Below are positions 43,197 through 56,163 of a stretch of 64,000 nt of DNA, piece by piece. Below the pieces are notes generated by a model. The model did not search any database. It was given only the letters and a program-made list of their open reading frames with translations, and had not been told where the DNA came from. Position numbers and translations under genes: made by a program. Numbering within the stretch: position 1 is the stretch's first letter; the number at the start of each line of letters is the position of its first letter. Source of the DNA: Pseudofabraea citricarpa (lineage: Eukaryota; Ascomycota; Leotiomycetes; Helotiales; Dermateaceae); contig JAPWGK010000007.1 of NCBI GenBank assembly GCA_029641185.1, forward strand, positions 1,302,001 to 1,366,000. Direction: 5' to 3'.

Positions 43197-44549
43197 ATGC
43201 CTATCTTGACCCGTCGCAACCGTCGTACGGCGACTGACAGGCAAGACGACACTTTTACTAATGTCTCCGACAGGATGTCACGCCCCTCGCGCCGTGCCGT
43301 CAGTGGAGCAGAGCCCACGACTCCCATGGCCACTGTCTCACGTGGTCCACCATCATCATCCCGGAGCCCCCAGTCTATGCGTTTGACGGTGAAGCTTCCG
43401 GCAGGCAAGCTTCGAGAAGCCACCAGGACCAGCACCGGCTCCAGAAGAGAGTTCGATGGAGGCGAGATTCTGGAGGGAAGAAGAGCCAGGAACGTAAAGA
43501 AGAGCTATGTTCTCCCGGAATCGGATAGCGAGGAGGACGAGGAAGATGAAGAAATGGACGACGTAGCCGATGATGATGATGCCGAGGGGGAAGACGAAGA
43601 TCAGGAGATGGATGACTTGAGCGAGGAAGACGCGGAAGGAGATGTTGACATGGATCTACCTCCCCCACCACCAGCAATCAAGATCTCCAAGGCCCAGTCG
43701 GGAAAGCCAACCATTACGGTCAAACCCTCGGGCAAGAGTGATGGAAAGTCCGTCGAGCAGAAAGAGCAAGAGGCACTCAGTGACGACGATGATCTCAGCT
43801 CGATCGACAGCGCCATTGCTGATGATGACGATGAAGAGCCACAGGAAGTTGGGGAAGAGGATGCAGAGGGGGAAGATGACGACGAGGAGATTGGCATCGA
43901 AGATGACGATGAAGAGAACCCCTTTGGAAGCGATGATGAAGACACGCCAGGTGGTGGTAGTCGAGGCTCAACTCCCGATGTCAACAAGATGACCAAGCGG
44001 CAACGCGCCAAGTTGGATGAGACCGGCAGCGGATTTCTCATGGCTTTGCCTGACGGTATGTATTCACGTGTTATTAAGTTTAACAGGCGTTCTAACATCA
44101 TACAGAGGTGCAAGTCAAGAAACACCTCACTGCAGAGGAACACGCCATGAGACGCGCAGAGATGGTTCGTCGACGCAAGAACCTAAGTGAGAAGCGCAAT
44201 GAGGAAGAAAAGGTAATTGTGACCCCTAACAACAAACGACCTTAACAATCAAATCAAAATCTAACAAGCATTTCAGATGGAAACGATCAATAAGCTCTTG
44301 AAGAAGCAGGCACCGAAGACCAATGCACGCAGGAAGGACTTTGCAGGCGCAGCTGGTGGCGATAGCACCCCTGAATCAGACGCCGTCAAGCCTAACCCAA
44401 TCTTTGTGCGCTGGGTCAGCAGCAAAGAAGGCAATAAGATTGGTGTTCCAGAGGAATGGCTCGAAAGCCCTGTGGGCGGTATCTTCGGGAACAGTGTCAA
44501 GGCTACTGGAACTCTCGGCGCTGGTGTCCTGGTTGAAGAGGTCCAGTAG
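43197..44549 (+). CDS. INO80 chromatin-remodelling complex subunit Ies2-like (PAPA-1 domain)
   Basis: Three exons, 43197-44055, 44106-44212 and 44277-44549, giving 412 residues. The N-terminal part is basic (TRRNRRTATDR), with LTVKLPAGKLREA, a short segment shared by INO80 subunit B proteins. Two long acidic blocks follow (Asp/Glu runs at about 110-260). The C-terminal PAPA-1-like region starts with TKRQRAK and continues with HAMRRAEMVRRRKNLSEKRN and EEEKMETINKLLKKQ, across two short introns. It ends with a conserved-looking IFVRWVSS...VPEEWL. It would act in the nucleus. The first ATG of the long exon was taken as the start. An upstream exon at 42475 is possible. Confidence 0.85.
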
Positions 44550-46073
44550 CAAAAGTGAGAGTGGGTGAGCATGGAATTTTGAGATTTACTTTGTAACGGA
44601 ATGGCTGTGGCCTGTTGGCGTTGATATTGGGGCACAAAATTTCAGTTAGCTTTGAATGTACTACTATCTACCATGAAGGTTGCTAGTGCACTATACAGCA
44701 GCTTGATTGTGGGTTTGTCTATGTGCATAGGCTTTCGTACAGTGTTCATCAGTACCCTATCACGTGGTCAGGACATCTGTCGCCTTGCTCAAATAATCTT
44801 CAGCTAGCTCTTCATCAAGAAACGAGGCCAGTTTTCCATCATGTCACGTGCTACCGCACTTCTTGATGCACATCTCGATAGCATTGACAACGATATTTCT
44901 TGTTTACGATAGCATCCTAAGGCTTGGCCTAACATTTCTTCTACGTAATATCCGCGAAGAAGCTCTATATACGGCCAAATGGTCGAGCTCATCACCAGGT
45001 GAGTGGCTCGCTTAATGCGAATGCAAATGCACATTTATGTACCTGTTACTCAAAGCATTCTCTTTGGTGGCGAGTGATCGATAACTAGGACGCAATACGG
45101 CCATGCGAACTATATCTACTTTAGATCTGTGTATGCGATGACGCGAGTCAGCCCATACCCGGGCCGGGCAATCGATCGTGGAACATCTCTCCTGCCGTGT
45201 AAGCGGTATCTATTTACCAAGCTAGGCCAGGGCATACCATGCAGTACACTTTCCAGGTTTTGGTGTCAATAATGGAGCCAGGAATTTATGGACAATTCAT
45301 TTGTTACATTATATTTCTCAATTGTTATAGAAAGGTTCTCGTTGCTATTACAAACTGTAGGTGTTCCTTTCCTTCGATGTAAACATCTACTCCTTGAGCC
45401 TCCTCGTTTACAGGTCGCCAGAAATATCCCTGAAGTCTCATGAGCCGATTCCACGCTGACTTTTTGAATGATCTGCATAGGACGTCGAGCACCCCGGATT
45501 TTTCAACGGATGTTCTTCGTATCTGCCTGACCCCAGTCAGTCATCGGGCAACACGCGGTATCAACAATCAACGTCTCGGCAAAGCAGGTTGATAAGTACG
45601 GCGGTGCTACGGTAGCTACCCCACCTTTCAACGGGAAACTCTGGATGAACCAGACAATGCGGTGGTATTTCGAGCTGCCCCACAAAAGCACCAACCCCTC
45701 CATCACTCGAATGGGAGATGCATAACTCTGAGATAAGGTGAAGACCGAGAAATTCTGAGTCTGCTGCACACGATGCTTTTACCGATAGCGAAAGCTCCCA
45801 CTTTTCCTCGCTCTGCTTGCGGAGCTACCCGCGTCTTGGATTGCGTCTGAAGGGAGTTGGCGATAGGTGATTTGATTGACTGATTGACTGATTCCTGGTG
45901 CACGCCTGATACGAGTATGATGTTCCCGACGGCCATCAGATCAGAAGAGGGCCAGCCCAACAGCATAAGTAGATAATGGATGGTACCTCGCTGGTTTTTC
46001 CCTCTGGCCTCTCAACTTGCTCTTGCTGCTTGTTCTCGCACTCCCCAGCCAACCGCTCGACATCTCGCCAATC
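44550..46073. other. Intergenic region (1.5 kb)
   Basis: No gene seen. A small tandem TTGATTGACTGATTGACTGA occurs near 45872-45891. CACGTG is at 44761-44766. The ORFs here are short and featureless. Confidence 0.45.
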
Positions 46074-48163
46074 ATGGCCGACGAGAAGAAGGGAACCGCT
46101 AGCGTAGATGTTGATCAGAGTGGCTCTGATATCGAGGTCGGCGTCGTCGAGGGCGGCCAGAGCGAGGATTATGGATGGAACCGTGGTCTCTCGCCCCGAG
46201 CCGTGATCATGCTGTCGCTTGGAGGTGGAATTGGTCTTGGACTTTGGATTGGCACGGGAACGGCACTGAAAAGTGGTAAGTAATCTCGTCTGGGATAGTT
46301 CGGGGTCATTTTGCTCATTTCCAAAAGCTGGCCCGGCTGGATGTGCTGTTGGATATGGTCTTGTCGCGTAAGTAGCCAAAAGTTGTGTTTTGTGGTGAGG
46401 ATAAAATATACTGATCTGCTTCAGACTCGCCATCTATATCGAGTTCCTCTCGATCGGAGAGATGACCTGCTACAAACCCGTCCATGGAGGATACATCCGC
46501 CAGACGATGGAGTACGTCGACCAAGCCGCAGCCTTCGCCATGGGCATGAACTTCTGGTTCAGTTGGGTCATGATCATCCCCGCCGAAGTCATTGCTTGTA
46601 TATCCGTGCTGCAGTACTGGGAGGCGCCGCGAGCCTTCCCCATGGCAGCGTATATCACCATCTTCCTCATCATCTCGGCCATCCCGAATCTGTTCCCCGT
46701 CAAGGTCTACGGCCACGTCGAGATCTTCATGAGCATCCTGAAAATCTTCGCCATTACTTCTTGCATGGCCTTTATGTTCCTCATGGCCTCTGGTGCCTTT
46801 CCCGCTACCCACGGGGCGCTGGTCTTCCGTTATTGGAAGAACCCTGGTGCTTTCAAGAATGGACTGAAGGGGATTTCTAGGGCCTTGATTCAGGCTGCGT
46901 TTAGTTGTACCTCTGGTAAGAAGAACCGCCCCCACATGCTATAGATATGGTGTTATCACAAATATCGTGTGACAAGTAGAATACTGACTAATGATTCCTT
47001 GTAGCCGGATGGGTTGCCATGACGGCAGGCGAGATGAAGGACCCACGTCGCACGGTCAAGAAGTCCATCCAGCCGCTCTTCTGGCGCATGTTCCTCTTCT
47101 TCGTCGTCAATATCTGGCTGGTGGGTATGTGCGTCGCTTACGACGACGCCGACCTGAACAACTCGTCCGGGACGCTGGCCAGCCCCTTCATCATCGCCGT
47201 GCGCAATGGCGGTTCGCCCATTTTCGCCCATATCCTCAACGGCCTCGTCTTCATCACCGTCCTCTCGTGCGGCGTCACTTCGTACTATGTTGCCAGTCGT
47301 GCTATGACGCACATGGCCGATTTGGGTATCATCCATTCGTTCTTCGGCAAGAAGGACGCTGCTGGTAGACCTTGGGTCGCTCTTATCGTATGTTGATAGC
47401 TGGTTTTTCTCTCTATTCATGAGAGAGGGGTTTGTTGCTGACTTTCGTTGTTCTTTTAGGCTAGCGGTATACTAGGTGGTGGGTTGACATATCTCAATCT
47501 GAACAACACAGCCCAACTAGTCTACACCTGGTTCTCAAGTCTGGTACGTCTATTTCTCCTTTCTTTTTTCTTTTTCTTTTTTGATTCTCGCGAAATCCCC
47601 TTCGAGATACTCATCTCACAACAAACAGGTCGGCGTCGCCTCCTTCTGCAACTGGGCCCTCATCTACCTGGCGCACATCCGGTTCCGCAAGGGCCTCAAG
47701 GCCCAGGGCATCGACTACAAGACGCTGCCCTACTACAACAGCCTCTCGCCGTACCCGCAGTACCTCGGCATCGTGCTCGTCTTCTGCTTCCTCGCCGCCC
47801 AGCTGTACTTTGCCATCTTCCCCTTCTCGGGCCAGCCGAGCGCCAAGAACTTCTTCTCCACCTACATCACGGTGCCGCTGTTCATCATGGATTACGTCGT
47901 GTACAAGGTATGTCTTTTCTTGTCTCTTTTTCTTCTTCTGTTTTCTTTTTTTTTTTTTCTTTTGCAGGAGGGACGGTGTTCTGATTCCCGAGCAGTTGTG
48001 GTTCAAGACCAAGATCGTCAAGCCCAAGGATATGGACTTTACCCCCGCCGAGTACTTTGACCGCATCGATCGCGAGGAGGCTGAGCAGGAGCGCCTGAAC
48101 CCTGCGCCGAAGCTGACCCTCATGGGCAAGTTTTGGAAGATGAGGAGTGCTATCATTGGATAG
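46074..48163 (+). CDS. Amino-acid permease (APC superfamily, YAT type)
   Basis: Seven exons: 46074-46275, 46328-46367, 46425-46915, 47005-47387, 47460-47543, 47629-47907 and 47996-48163, giving 548 residues. It is a plasma-membrane amino-acid/proton symporter with twelve expected segments. Family motifs: RGLSPRAVIMLSLGGGIGLGLWIGTG in the first segment (usually LxPRHxQMIALGGxIGTGLFxGSG), SIGEMTCYKPVHGGYI in the third, AGEMKDPRRTVKKSI in loop 6-7, VASRAMTHMADLG, and LWFKTKIVKPKDMDF after the last segment. The last intron (47908-47995) must use the CAG at 47993-47995 rather than the nearer CAG at 47967-47969 to keep the frame. Substrate cannot be told. The LGGGIGLGLW variant departs from the usual GTGLF. 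Confidence 0.92.
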
Positions 48164-48881
48164 GACAGATGGCCTGTGACGGGTCAGGGTTGGTAGGAGA
48201 GTTAGGTTGTGTGGTTTGGTTTGTAGCTGTTGTAGTGTACCTTATGCTGTTGCAAAATTTCATCTGAAGAATTTATGGTTTGACTTTGTGAGAATTGTGA
48301 GAATTGTGATATACTGATACTTGTGCTCGGAAATGTGTTTGTGCTTTATTTTTAGTAGATACTTGTTGACATTGTTTGATCAGATGTTAATAATAGTTTT
48401 GCTTTGAAACAGCAAGCATAGGTGAGAGGTCAGAATTTGAAAAGGTGTTTTGCTTATATCGCTAGAAACAAAATACTGGCATGATTGCTGTTTCGTGCTA
48501 TTGATTGGATCTATATGTGTAATTACTTTCTAAGATGATCTCACTTATACATCAGACATCCCTTTTAAAAACATGCAGCTGATTTGAAATATTTTATTTT
48601 CGCTTCTTTTGATAATATTATCATCGGTATACTGTTCACTGGACCTAGCCTGGGAGAATAGATAGCCCTGTTTAACTGACCTTCTTTGGTGTCTAGTATA
48701 TATATACCCTGGCTATATAATTGGATGTCTAGATTAGGAATAAGATGATACTCTTATCTTGTTATTTGAGTCCAACTCGAAAGATGCACGTTATCATAAA
48801 CGTTATATATTATACTAGTCGGATATGATGTTGAACGATACCTCTCCCCTAACATGAGCGACTCTAGAATTTCGTTTTGGA
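48164..48881. other. Convergent AT-rich intergenic region
   Basis: 718 bases, AT-rich, no gene seen. Confidence 0.45.
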
Positions 48882-49646
48882 CTACGCCCGCCAAGTAAAC
48901 TCATAGGCATAATTGAAAACGTACGGAGGTCTACGCCAAAAGTCATACCAGAGATCAATCTGCTGCCAGCGAGCATATGTCGAGACGAGTTCATAAGCAT
49001 AAACCCTCATGTACTCATAATCCTCGTTGTCCTCTTCTTCCTCTTCTTCCTCCTCCTCTGCCTTCTCATCTTGCTCGTCGTCATCATCATCGTCCTCTTC
49101 CTCTTCCTCCGGTATGTCCTCACAGACGTTTTTCCCGATGTATATAGCCGTGACATAACCCGGAAGATGAACGCCAGGTTTTGAACGCGGCGCGCCTTCT
49201 CTCCCCGGCTCATTGATTATACTCTCCACCGCATCGGCATCGATAGAGATGCAGAACCAGTACCGCGGCGGAGACAGCATCGTCAGATGTGGCGAACTAT
49301 AGTCAGCCAGCGGGAGAGACGGGTCTCTTTCTACCCGTTCAGCTTGTTCCCTCTCGCCTTCCGTCTTCACCCACTCGTGGAACCGCGCCGCGACATCTCT
49401 ATAGTTGGCTTTCTCAAGCGTCGCAGAGTCTTCGATGATGGTCCACTGCAGTGATTCTACCACGTTTGAATCTGCATTTCCGTTTGCTAGCTTCTCGTGC
49501 GCGTACTCCTTGAGAATAGAAATACACTGCTCCCATCGTTCGTCATCGCCGTACGTGCATCGGTAGATGACGAATCCCCACTTGTTGGACCGGAACTTTC
49601 CTAACACATCCCGAATCGTCTCGACTTCGGTTGGTTCTGTTAACAT
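48882..49646 (-). CDS. Conserved fungal hypothetical protein with acidic tract
   Basis: Intronless ORF of 254 residues. The N-terminus (WGFVIYRCTYGDDERWEQCI) followed by a Trp-rich segment, and a central PRYWFCISIDADAVESI, are the recognisable parts of a widespread fungal family of unknown function. In that family, F-V-I-Y-R-x-T/C-Y near the start and a Y-F-x-x-x-D strand recur. Residues about 178-210 are almost entirely Asp/Glu. The C-terminus (WYDFWRRPPYVF) is aromatic. No signal peptide or membrane segment. The role is not known. Confidence 0.75.
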   Translation of the reverse strand: MLTEPTEVETIRDVLGKFRSNKWGFVIYRCTYGDDERWEQCISILKEYAHEKLANGNADSNVVESLQWTIIEDSATLEKANYRDVAARFHEWVKTEGEREQAERVERDPSLPLADYSSPHLTMLSPPRYWFCISIDADAVESIINEPGREGAPRSKPGVHLPGYVTAIYIGKNVCEDIPEEEEEDDDDDDEQDEKAEEEEEEEEEDNEDYEYMRVYAYELVSTYARWQQIDLWYDFWRRPPYVFNYAYEFTWRA

Positions 49647-50300
49647 TGCCTGAAAATTTGAGGCTTGCTACCTTAACAATCTGGAACGAGCCAATCCGGG
49701 GGGGAATCAGCAGGGCATCTAATCAGTAAAAAGTTTTATGACTGATAGAAGCGCATACAGAATAACAATGGATCAGCAGTTCGCTAGATGCCAATAATAC
49801 TGGCTATTGATCTGCTTTCGTGTTGTAAAGAAGACTTTTTTTTAGAAAAATGAAGTGGCCGAGGAGCGAGATAAAGTGGGTGCCCAACAGCAACCACTTC
49901 ACAGCCGCAGGATGCCAGGATCCAATATATACACGAATTCCAAGATTGGCTGACTCAGCATGCATTAGAGGGGCACCAGAGGGTTGTGCACAATTTGTAC
50001 CTTATCGGAGCTTCCAATTTGGGTAGGCCAGGCGTGCCAGGTTGCGCTGAGCTAAATTTGGCCGAAATTGTTAGGTTTGAATCAGTTTAATACATATCTA
50101 GGTGGGTTGGCACTTTGGAAAAGAGGTAGGAGGTGCCTGTGCAGCTAAGTGCCTACCAGGTAAGTAACGTATCTAGGAGAACAACACACCTGGGTCACCA
50201 TCCTTTCAATCTATAAACTTAAGATAAAGTATGTGATCCAACACGTCATTGGGAGCACACGGAACGAAAACTATGTTCTGAATAGTATCTAAAACTCATT
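49647..50300. other. Intergenic region
   Basis: 654 bases with no coding signal. It contains the promoter of the acidic protein and the 3' flank of the GH71 gene. Confidence 0.45.
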
Positions 50301-53300
50301 TTAGGCTGTTCTGGCTAATTGCTCTTTTGTTAAATATCGCCCTTCATAGCCGGGAAAATATATCTTCTGAACCTGCGCCATCATCGCTAACATCGTTACC
50401 TGGACCTGCGAATTATGGCGGGGCTGCATAAGTTCAAAACGCCTCATGGCAAATTGAATTCGGTCTATTAGCGTCTGTCTGGCCTTGCTTTGAATCCACA
50501 TAATATAATCTGGGTACCATTCATCCCAGTATGTTGCGAGATTATCAGCACCAACTGTATTAGCGGCCACAATTGCAAGTTGAGTGCGAATGTTATTCTG
50601 AACGCTATCAAATCGAGTCGAGACATCAAGATCTTGGAGGTATAGGAAGACTGTTATAGTCTGCAGCGTGCATTAATGCCAGTACTCGAGGAAGAACCTA
50701 ATAGACTATAAGAGAAACTTCAAAGATATAACTTACCACGCGCATATATTGTATCCAATCTTCAAGGAATTTCGAGTCACCAATACTATCCCAAATCAGA
50801 CTTTCGAACTTGTCCTGTGCCTGCGGATTCGACCCGGCAAATATTAGTGCTTTAACTCCATTTAGAGCCTCGCCAATTAGTACAAATGGGTACTTATTGG
50901 TGTCAGATCCAAAAGCTTCGAAGATACGATCTACCGGTTTGCGAAGGTCCTTGGAAGTAGCAGTGACCCTAGGTAATCCTTTTGGCAACGAGACTTTGTT
51001 TAAAACATCGCGAACATAACTATAGGGAATTGGTGCAGAGGTAGCTTTATCTCCGCTTTTCAATTCACCGAGTACACCACTTCTTAGAAATCGAGCAAAG
51101 ACTTGCAGCTAAATTTGCTCAAAAGTCAGCTACGAGTAGGAATCAAATATCCAAGGGGAAAAAAATTATGCCCACCTCGAACGAATGATCAACCTCTGTG
51201 TTTTGAGGGACGTTGTTGATGTCAACATCCTGAACTAGGAGGGCAGCTTCCATACAATCCCCCTGTGCTATTTCCCACCACTTTCTGATAACAAAACGTA
51301 GCGCTTGTGCACCTCTGAAAAGCGTGCCACGACTCGGATAACCACGGGATTTGAATTCTGTAAATCCACCATCTGTAGAACTAGGCTCTGGGACCGAAAA
51401 TGGTCTTGTATTGCCACGTCTCCCTAAGTGAGATGGTGAGTCTGTGTGAATGTCAGATTGATCCACTTCGAAGTCGTAGAGATCATCGTCGTAATTGCCA
51501 GCGTTGTACTCATTCTCGCCCTTATCTACTTCAAATACAAAAGGTTCTTCGATGATTTCACGCCTTCTCATAGCACCAATACTATCTTGATCATCACACA
51601 ACGACTTATCTACTTTGCATAAGTCAATTGTGCATTGCAAAGGTGGCAATGGTCCCGGATTAGACACCTGACAACAGACCGACTTTTTGGCCGCTATAAG
51701 TTAATCGTCAGTCGAAATGAACATCATAACCACCAAGATGTTACGAGGATGAATAAACTATGCAAGCTTACAACGACACGACTTCTTGCCATACTCAGCA
51801 ATTCCCAGTTTATCTGCCCAAATAGATACTTCGTTGTTGGAGCATGCTGCATCGTCACAAGCACCTCCAGTTCCCCTCCATACGCAGTCGTGGAGAAGAG
51901 ATGGTTTTGGACAGCAGTACCTTTCGTATATGTCATCTGAGATGCATTTCGTAGCCTGTCTCATGGCAAGTGTATCTTCATTTCCAGTGCATTTACTTCC
52001 GCTTCTCGGTCAAAAAGTTAGAAATATGCAGGTACCGAAAAGAATTTGGAGTTTTGTGTTGGAAGATAGGTCCATACGTACCAGGTTGTCCAACGACATC
52101 CATTCGTGACCTGGGAATAGTCAATAGCCGGGCAGCAGAATACCTTGTTTCCCTTCTTGCATTTTTTCTGATCGCCATCCGTCGGAAGGCCGCCCCATTG
52201 CGATTTGAAGACTGACACTTCCCCAATCGAGCACTGACCATTACAATTTTTCCCCTTTCCACGCCAAGAACACTTGTCTAGCTTTGTGGTAGTGTCGCAA
52301 CAGATCGATTTTGCGTAACCGGATGGACAATCTGATCTATCATTTCCGAGATAAACATGGCCTTTGGAACAGCCATACGCTTGTGGGTTGTTTTGGTCTG
52401 TACAGTCAGTAGACACATAACAGCTCTGCCCAAGATCATCAGCTACGTTCTTAGTGCGTTCCACCTGGCTTATCTCCTTGAAAGATGTCATGGCTGGCTT
52501 TGTGGTTGGATTCGTCGTGCCCTGACAGTCACTGCCTGAGCAGGAGCATACATCGGATGGACAGTTTCCATGGGCACAAGTATACTTGCACAGGCCAAAG
52601 TCTTCTACCCCAGAAATGGGAGCTCCAACCATATTCTTCACTGCTGGTGCTGAAGGATTTGAGGTCCCCGCAAGAGTGCAAGTACACATCTCGGGAGGGC
52701 AGAACCCGTAATAGCAAGAAAAGCTGCAAAGAGGGGCAGTCTTACCCTCGCCTTGACCAGAAATGCAGACTGGAACTGGAGGCACAACTGGCTCGGGCGC
52801 ATTGCACGTAGTCGCGGTAGTAATCTTGCAAGTATTTGGACAGTATCCATAGTTACAGCTGAAACTGCACAGCCCGAGATAAGTCACATCTATACCAGGT
52901 GCCGGGCAAGCAAATCGGTTCAAAGATGTTGGGCGAACAAGTCTTGTGCCTACAGCGGTACAAGTACATGATCCCCTTGGACAATAGTCGTACTTGCATG
53001 CAAACTCACAAAGTTTCTGGTATTTCGGATCCCCGAAGCCTGCAATACATCCGCTTTGATCGAGTGGAATAGGAGAGCTAGGAGAAATTGTTGTGTCGCT
53101 CAGATCGCTTCCGACGTAGGCATTCCAATTTTCAATACCGTTGGTGCACACATTACTGATAGGGTTACCAGATACTTGAGCTATCATGGCACCAGACCTC
53201 GAGACAGTAACAACAACATCACCTGTGGCACCATCGAATGGAACGCTTCCGCGGTATAGACCAGCACCATTGCTGGGAACTTCTGAGAATTTCGCGCCTG

Positions 53301-54475
53301 AGAGAACAGTTCCACCCACTGTAACAGTGATTGATGCAGATGAGCCTAGGAGGGCCGCATAGAAGATTCTATCCTGAGCAATTGTTGAAGGGGCAAACAC
53401 TTGCTGGAGCTGACTTGCTGTGTTACCTGTTGTGCCGCCGGTCCCGCATAAATTACCAGCGGTCTGTCGATACCAGGTTACCAAGCCTTCTTGGTTGATG
53501 GACGCGGTGTTTGTTTTTGCCATATCGATCAGAAAGGGTAAAAAGTCTCGCCATCCATCATGCGGCTTATCGAGAGCGAAGTTAAACGGAGCTTTACCGC
53601 GCTCAAAGGCTCCGTATGCTTGATCTCTCAAAGGCCCGATATAATGAGATTCTCCGTAATCATTCCAGGTAATTATTTCAACGTATTCAGGCTGGAGAAC
53701 CATAACGTTAATCCATCGATCAAACCACAATGAATCTCCACGCCACAACCAATTTTTACGAAACCCAGGAAGATTGGTGTAAAACCAAGGAGATACCCCT
53801 AACATGTATGGACTTGTACCAAGAACGTCAAGGTAGGAAGAGTCAGTAAATGTACTCATATCATTTGGACCAGTAGGCCATGCCGCCCAACTAAAAAGCC
53901 CATCGACCACACCAGTGTTCATTGCAGCAACAGAGCTGAGTGACGACCAAGATGGTATAAAAAAGCAATTTGTGGTAGCTTTGATTCCTGGCCAGTCTTG
54001 TGCACTCTTGGGGCCTTCAAAGGTAGACACTAGTGGTTGTCCATTCCGCAAGTAATAGGCGGGATGGGAGGAATGTCGTTGAATCAAAGTTATAACTTGA
54101 TCAGCGGGCCAAAGGCCGTTACCAGCATAATCAAAACTTAACAACAGTTTGAAGCTATTGCCGAGATTGTTGGCGGCTTCGAAGGCATTTGATAGAGAAT
54201 CACCGTTTGTTGTTTCATTCCGTGCGATGTTGAGTGCAAACCCGTCGATGTGGGCAGTTTTGGCTTTGGTAATATCATCCTCCCAGTCTGAAATAGTATA
54301 TGATTCGGTATTAGAAACCTGAAGATCAAAGAAAGTTAGTAGCTTAAAAGACAGATGGTTTGACAACGTAGGGATTCTATGTACCAACCATAAAATGTGC
54401 AAAGACTGCTTTTACATTTGCTTCAACTCTGCAGATTGATAGTAAGATAACCAGTAAAACTGAAAAGTGCAACAT
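50301..54475 (-). CDS. GH71 alpha-1,3-glucanase with killer-toxin-like C-terminal region
   Basis: Six exons on the minus strand: 54389-54475, 52082-54318, 51772-52001, 51176-51693, 50737-51108 and 50301-50660, giving 1267 residues. Residues 1-21 form a signal peptide. VFAHFMVSNTESYTISDWEDDI opens a GH71 domain (mutanase, hydrolysing fungal alpha-1,3-glucan) with SFDYAGNG, GLFSWAAWP and ITWNDYGESHYIGP, ending near 340. A beta-rich segment follows. At about 460-615 come four cysteine repeats of the type LCSFSCNYGYCP, CBM24-like and probably glucan-binding. At about 700-860 lie three Cys-rich modules (CSWRGKGKNC, CRWTTCGSKC, CVWRGTGGAC), then ALRFVIRKWWEIAQGDC and a long helical tail. The part after about 650 resembles the C-terminal half of killer-toxin-like (subgroup C) chitinases. 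The catalytic domain there is GH18, not GH71. The protein is secreted. It is adjacent to a LysM gene. Confidence 0.85.
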
Positions 54476-56163
54476 GGTGATATACAGCGATACCAATGAA
54501 ACAGGTATGAGATTCAGACTTGAAGAATAACTGTAGCCTGTGTGATAATAGGAAAGTAGTGATGGACAGCCAAGTATGCTCAGTTCCCGGATTCTAGAAA
54601 AACATATCCATGATGTAGGAATTTGTGGTGTAGCAAAATCACTTGCTCAGCAAGGTGTTCTGCATCTGGCTTCTTTGGGACAAGATACAACTAATCTTTG
54701 CGAGTTGATTTCTACGAAAACCGCATAACATAACAAGGGTACTTTTTTTTTTTTAAGTCACTCTTCTTCCCAAGACTACTTTTGGCTTAATCTAGATACA
54801 AAGTATCGCTGTTATTACTCTAATATTTCGCGAGTATATTTCTCTTTCTTGGCTTCATGAGAGTCTTACTACAAGTAGCCTGAACGCCCGCAATGGTACG
54901 ATGTGGAGTGACCCCTGCCGGCCGCGGTTATCCCTTTGTGGACCTAGATACGGCGCCAAGGTCAGCTGGAACCTGCTGAAACAAATCAAATATAAGCTCC
55001 CTACAAAAAACCAACAACTCCGACTGTCCTTTAAGACTTCAGCCTACCCAAAAGGCGGTTAAAGTTTGGATGTTCAAAGTCCTCATTTGGCACGCAAACC
55101 TCCACTTTAAATGTAGTTGTGGCGGGGCCATATCAAGCGAAGAAGACGCATATTTTCTGCGTGAAAATGGCCAATAGGATCGAACCGGAGGCATCTCGAA
55201 GAAATTACAAATAGTATCGTAGCGATTCAAGCACGAATCGTACGACGCCACCAGATAGTTCGGAGAGATGGGTAGGAATGATTCGTGGAATCATAGATCA
55301 ACACGGGGCCGATGTGCGCGCTTAAAGTAAGATTAAATTTAAGGTACTTTCCGGATCGACTGTAGACTTTGAGCCGGTATGCGGCACCTCGGTGAGCCTC
55401 AAGGTAATGATGAAAGTCTTCTACATCGCACCCCTTAAGCGAGCAAATTATTTTTACACTGGGGGAGATAAAAGGTTTCACGGCTTTCGTCGAACTGTTT
55501 CCTTTCGGGAATTGTGGACTCTCCGTTTTCTACATTACGAGTGGGCTCGAGCAGCGAAGAACCATCCCCTTTAGGAAGGTCGGGTAACTTATTAATTGAT
55601 TTCATCGGAGGTCAGTGTATGTTCTTGGTGCAATGTTTTGCCCTGTAATAATGATTGAGTTGATAACTCGCTTGTAGAAATGCTCTGGCCGTTATTTTTT
55701 CTTTTTTGTTTTTGAAATCTCCAGTTTCCATCTCAGGCAAGGAAAGCTTGCTGCATCAAACCCAGAGTGGGCTGGACCAGGGAACGCATTTAGATACCAA
55801 GGCAATTAGTTACAATCAACAAAATGTACGGACGTCAATAATCAAGGCATAAGTTCAGTTATGTATAATAAGCAGCCAGCTTATGCAAGTAGCTAACTCC
55901 CTCTCCTTTTCAACTCGAATTTAAATGTGTGTAAATATTAAACTCAAAAGTAGTCAGGCTTGAAGAGACTGAGAGCTTTTGATATAGGTTGTTCTGAAGT
56001 TTAAGCAACCCATTCTAATTGGGAGTTGGAACATAGCAGCAAGATGTTGCACGTGTAACACCCACAATGTCAATTAATTTGATGAGATACTCAAGTTTAT
56101 TAAGTGAAAATTAACTTTCCATTATCTGTACAAGTTTTTGATAGAGACGTAATTCAATCCAGC
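54476..56163. other. Intergenic region, GH71 promoter / LysM gene 3' flank
   Basis: 1.7 kb. Two overlapping minus-strand ORFs at 55039-55481 have somewhat protein-like composition but no motif I know. They could be a decayed fragment. A T(12-14) run lies near 54745-54756. The 55800-56100 part is AT-rich. Confidence 0.4.

Noticed and set aside
43601..44143. 180-codon minus-strand ORF rich in Ser across the Ies2-like exon
   Set aside because: It is the antisense shadow of the Asp/Glu codon runs (GAC/GAG read as TCC/CTC) and has no family features.
55039..55481. Two overlapping minus-strand ORFs between the GH71 and LysM genes
   Set aside because: They are in different frames with no plausible splice and no recognised motif. 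Kept only as a note in the intergenic entry.
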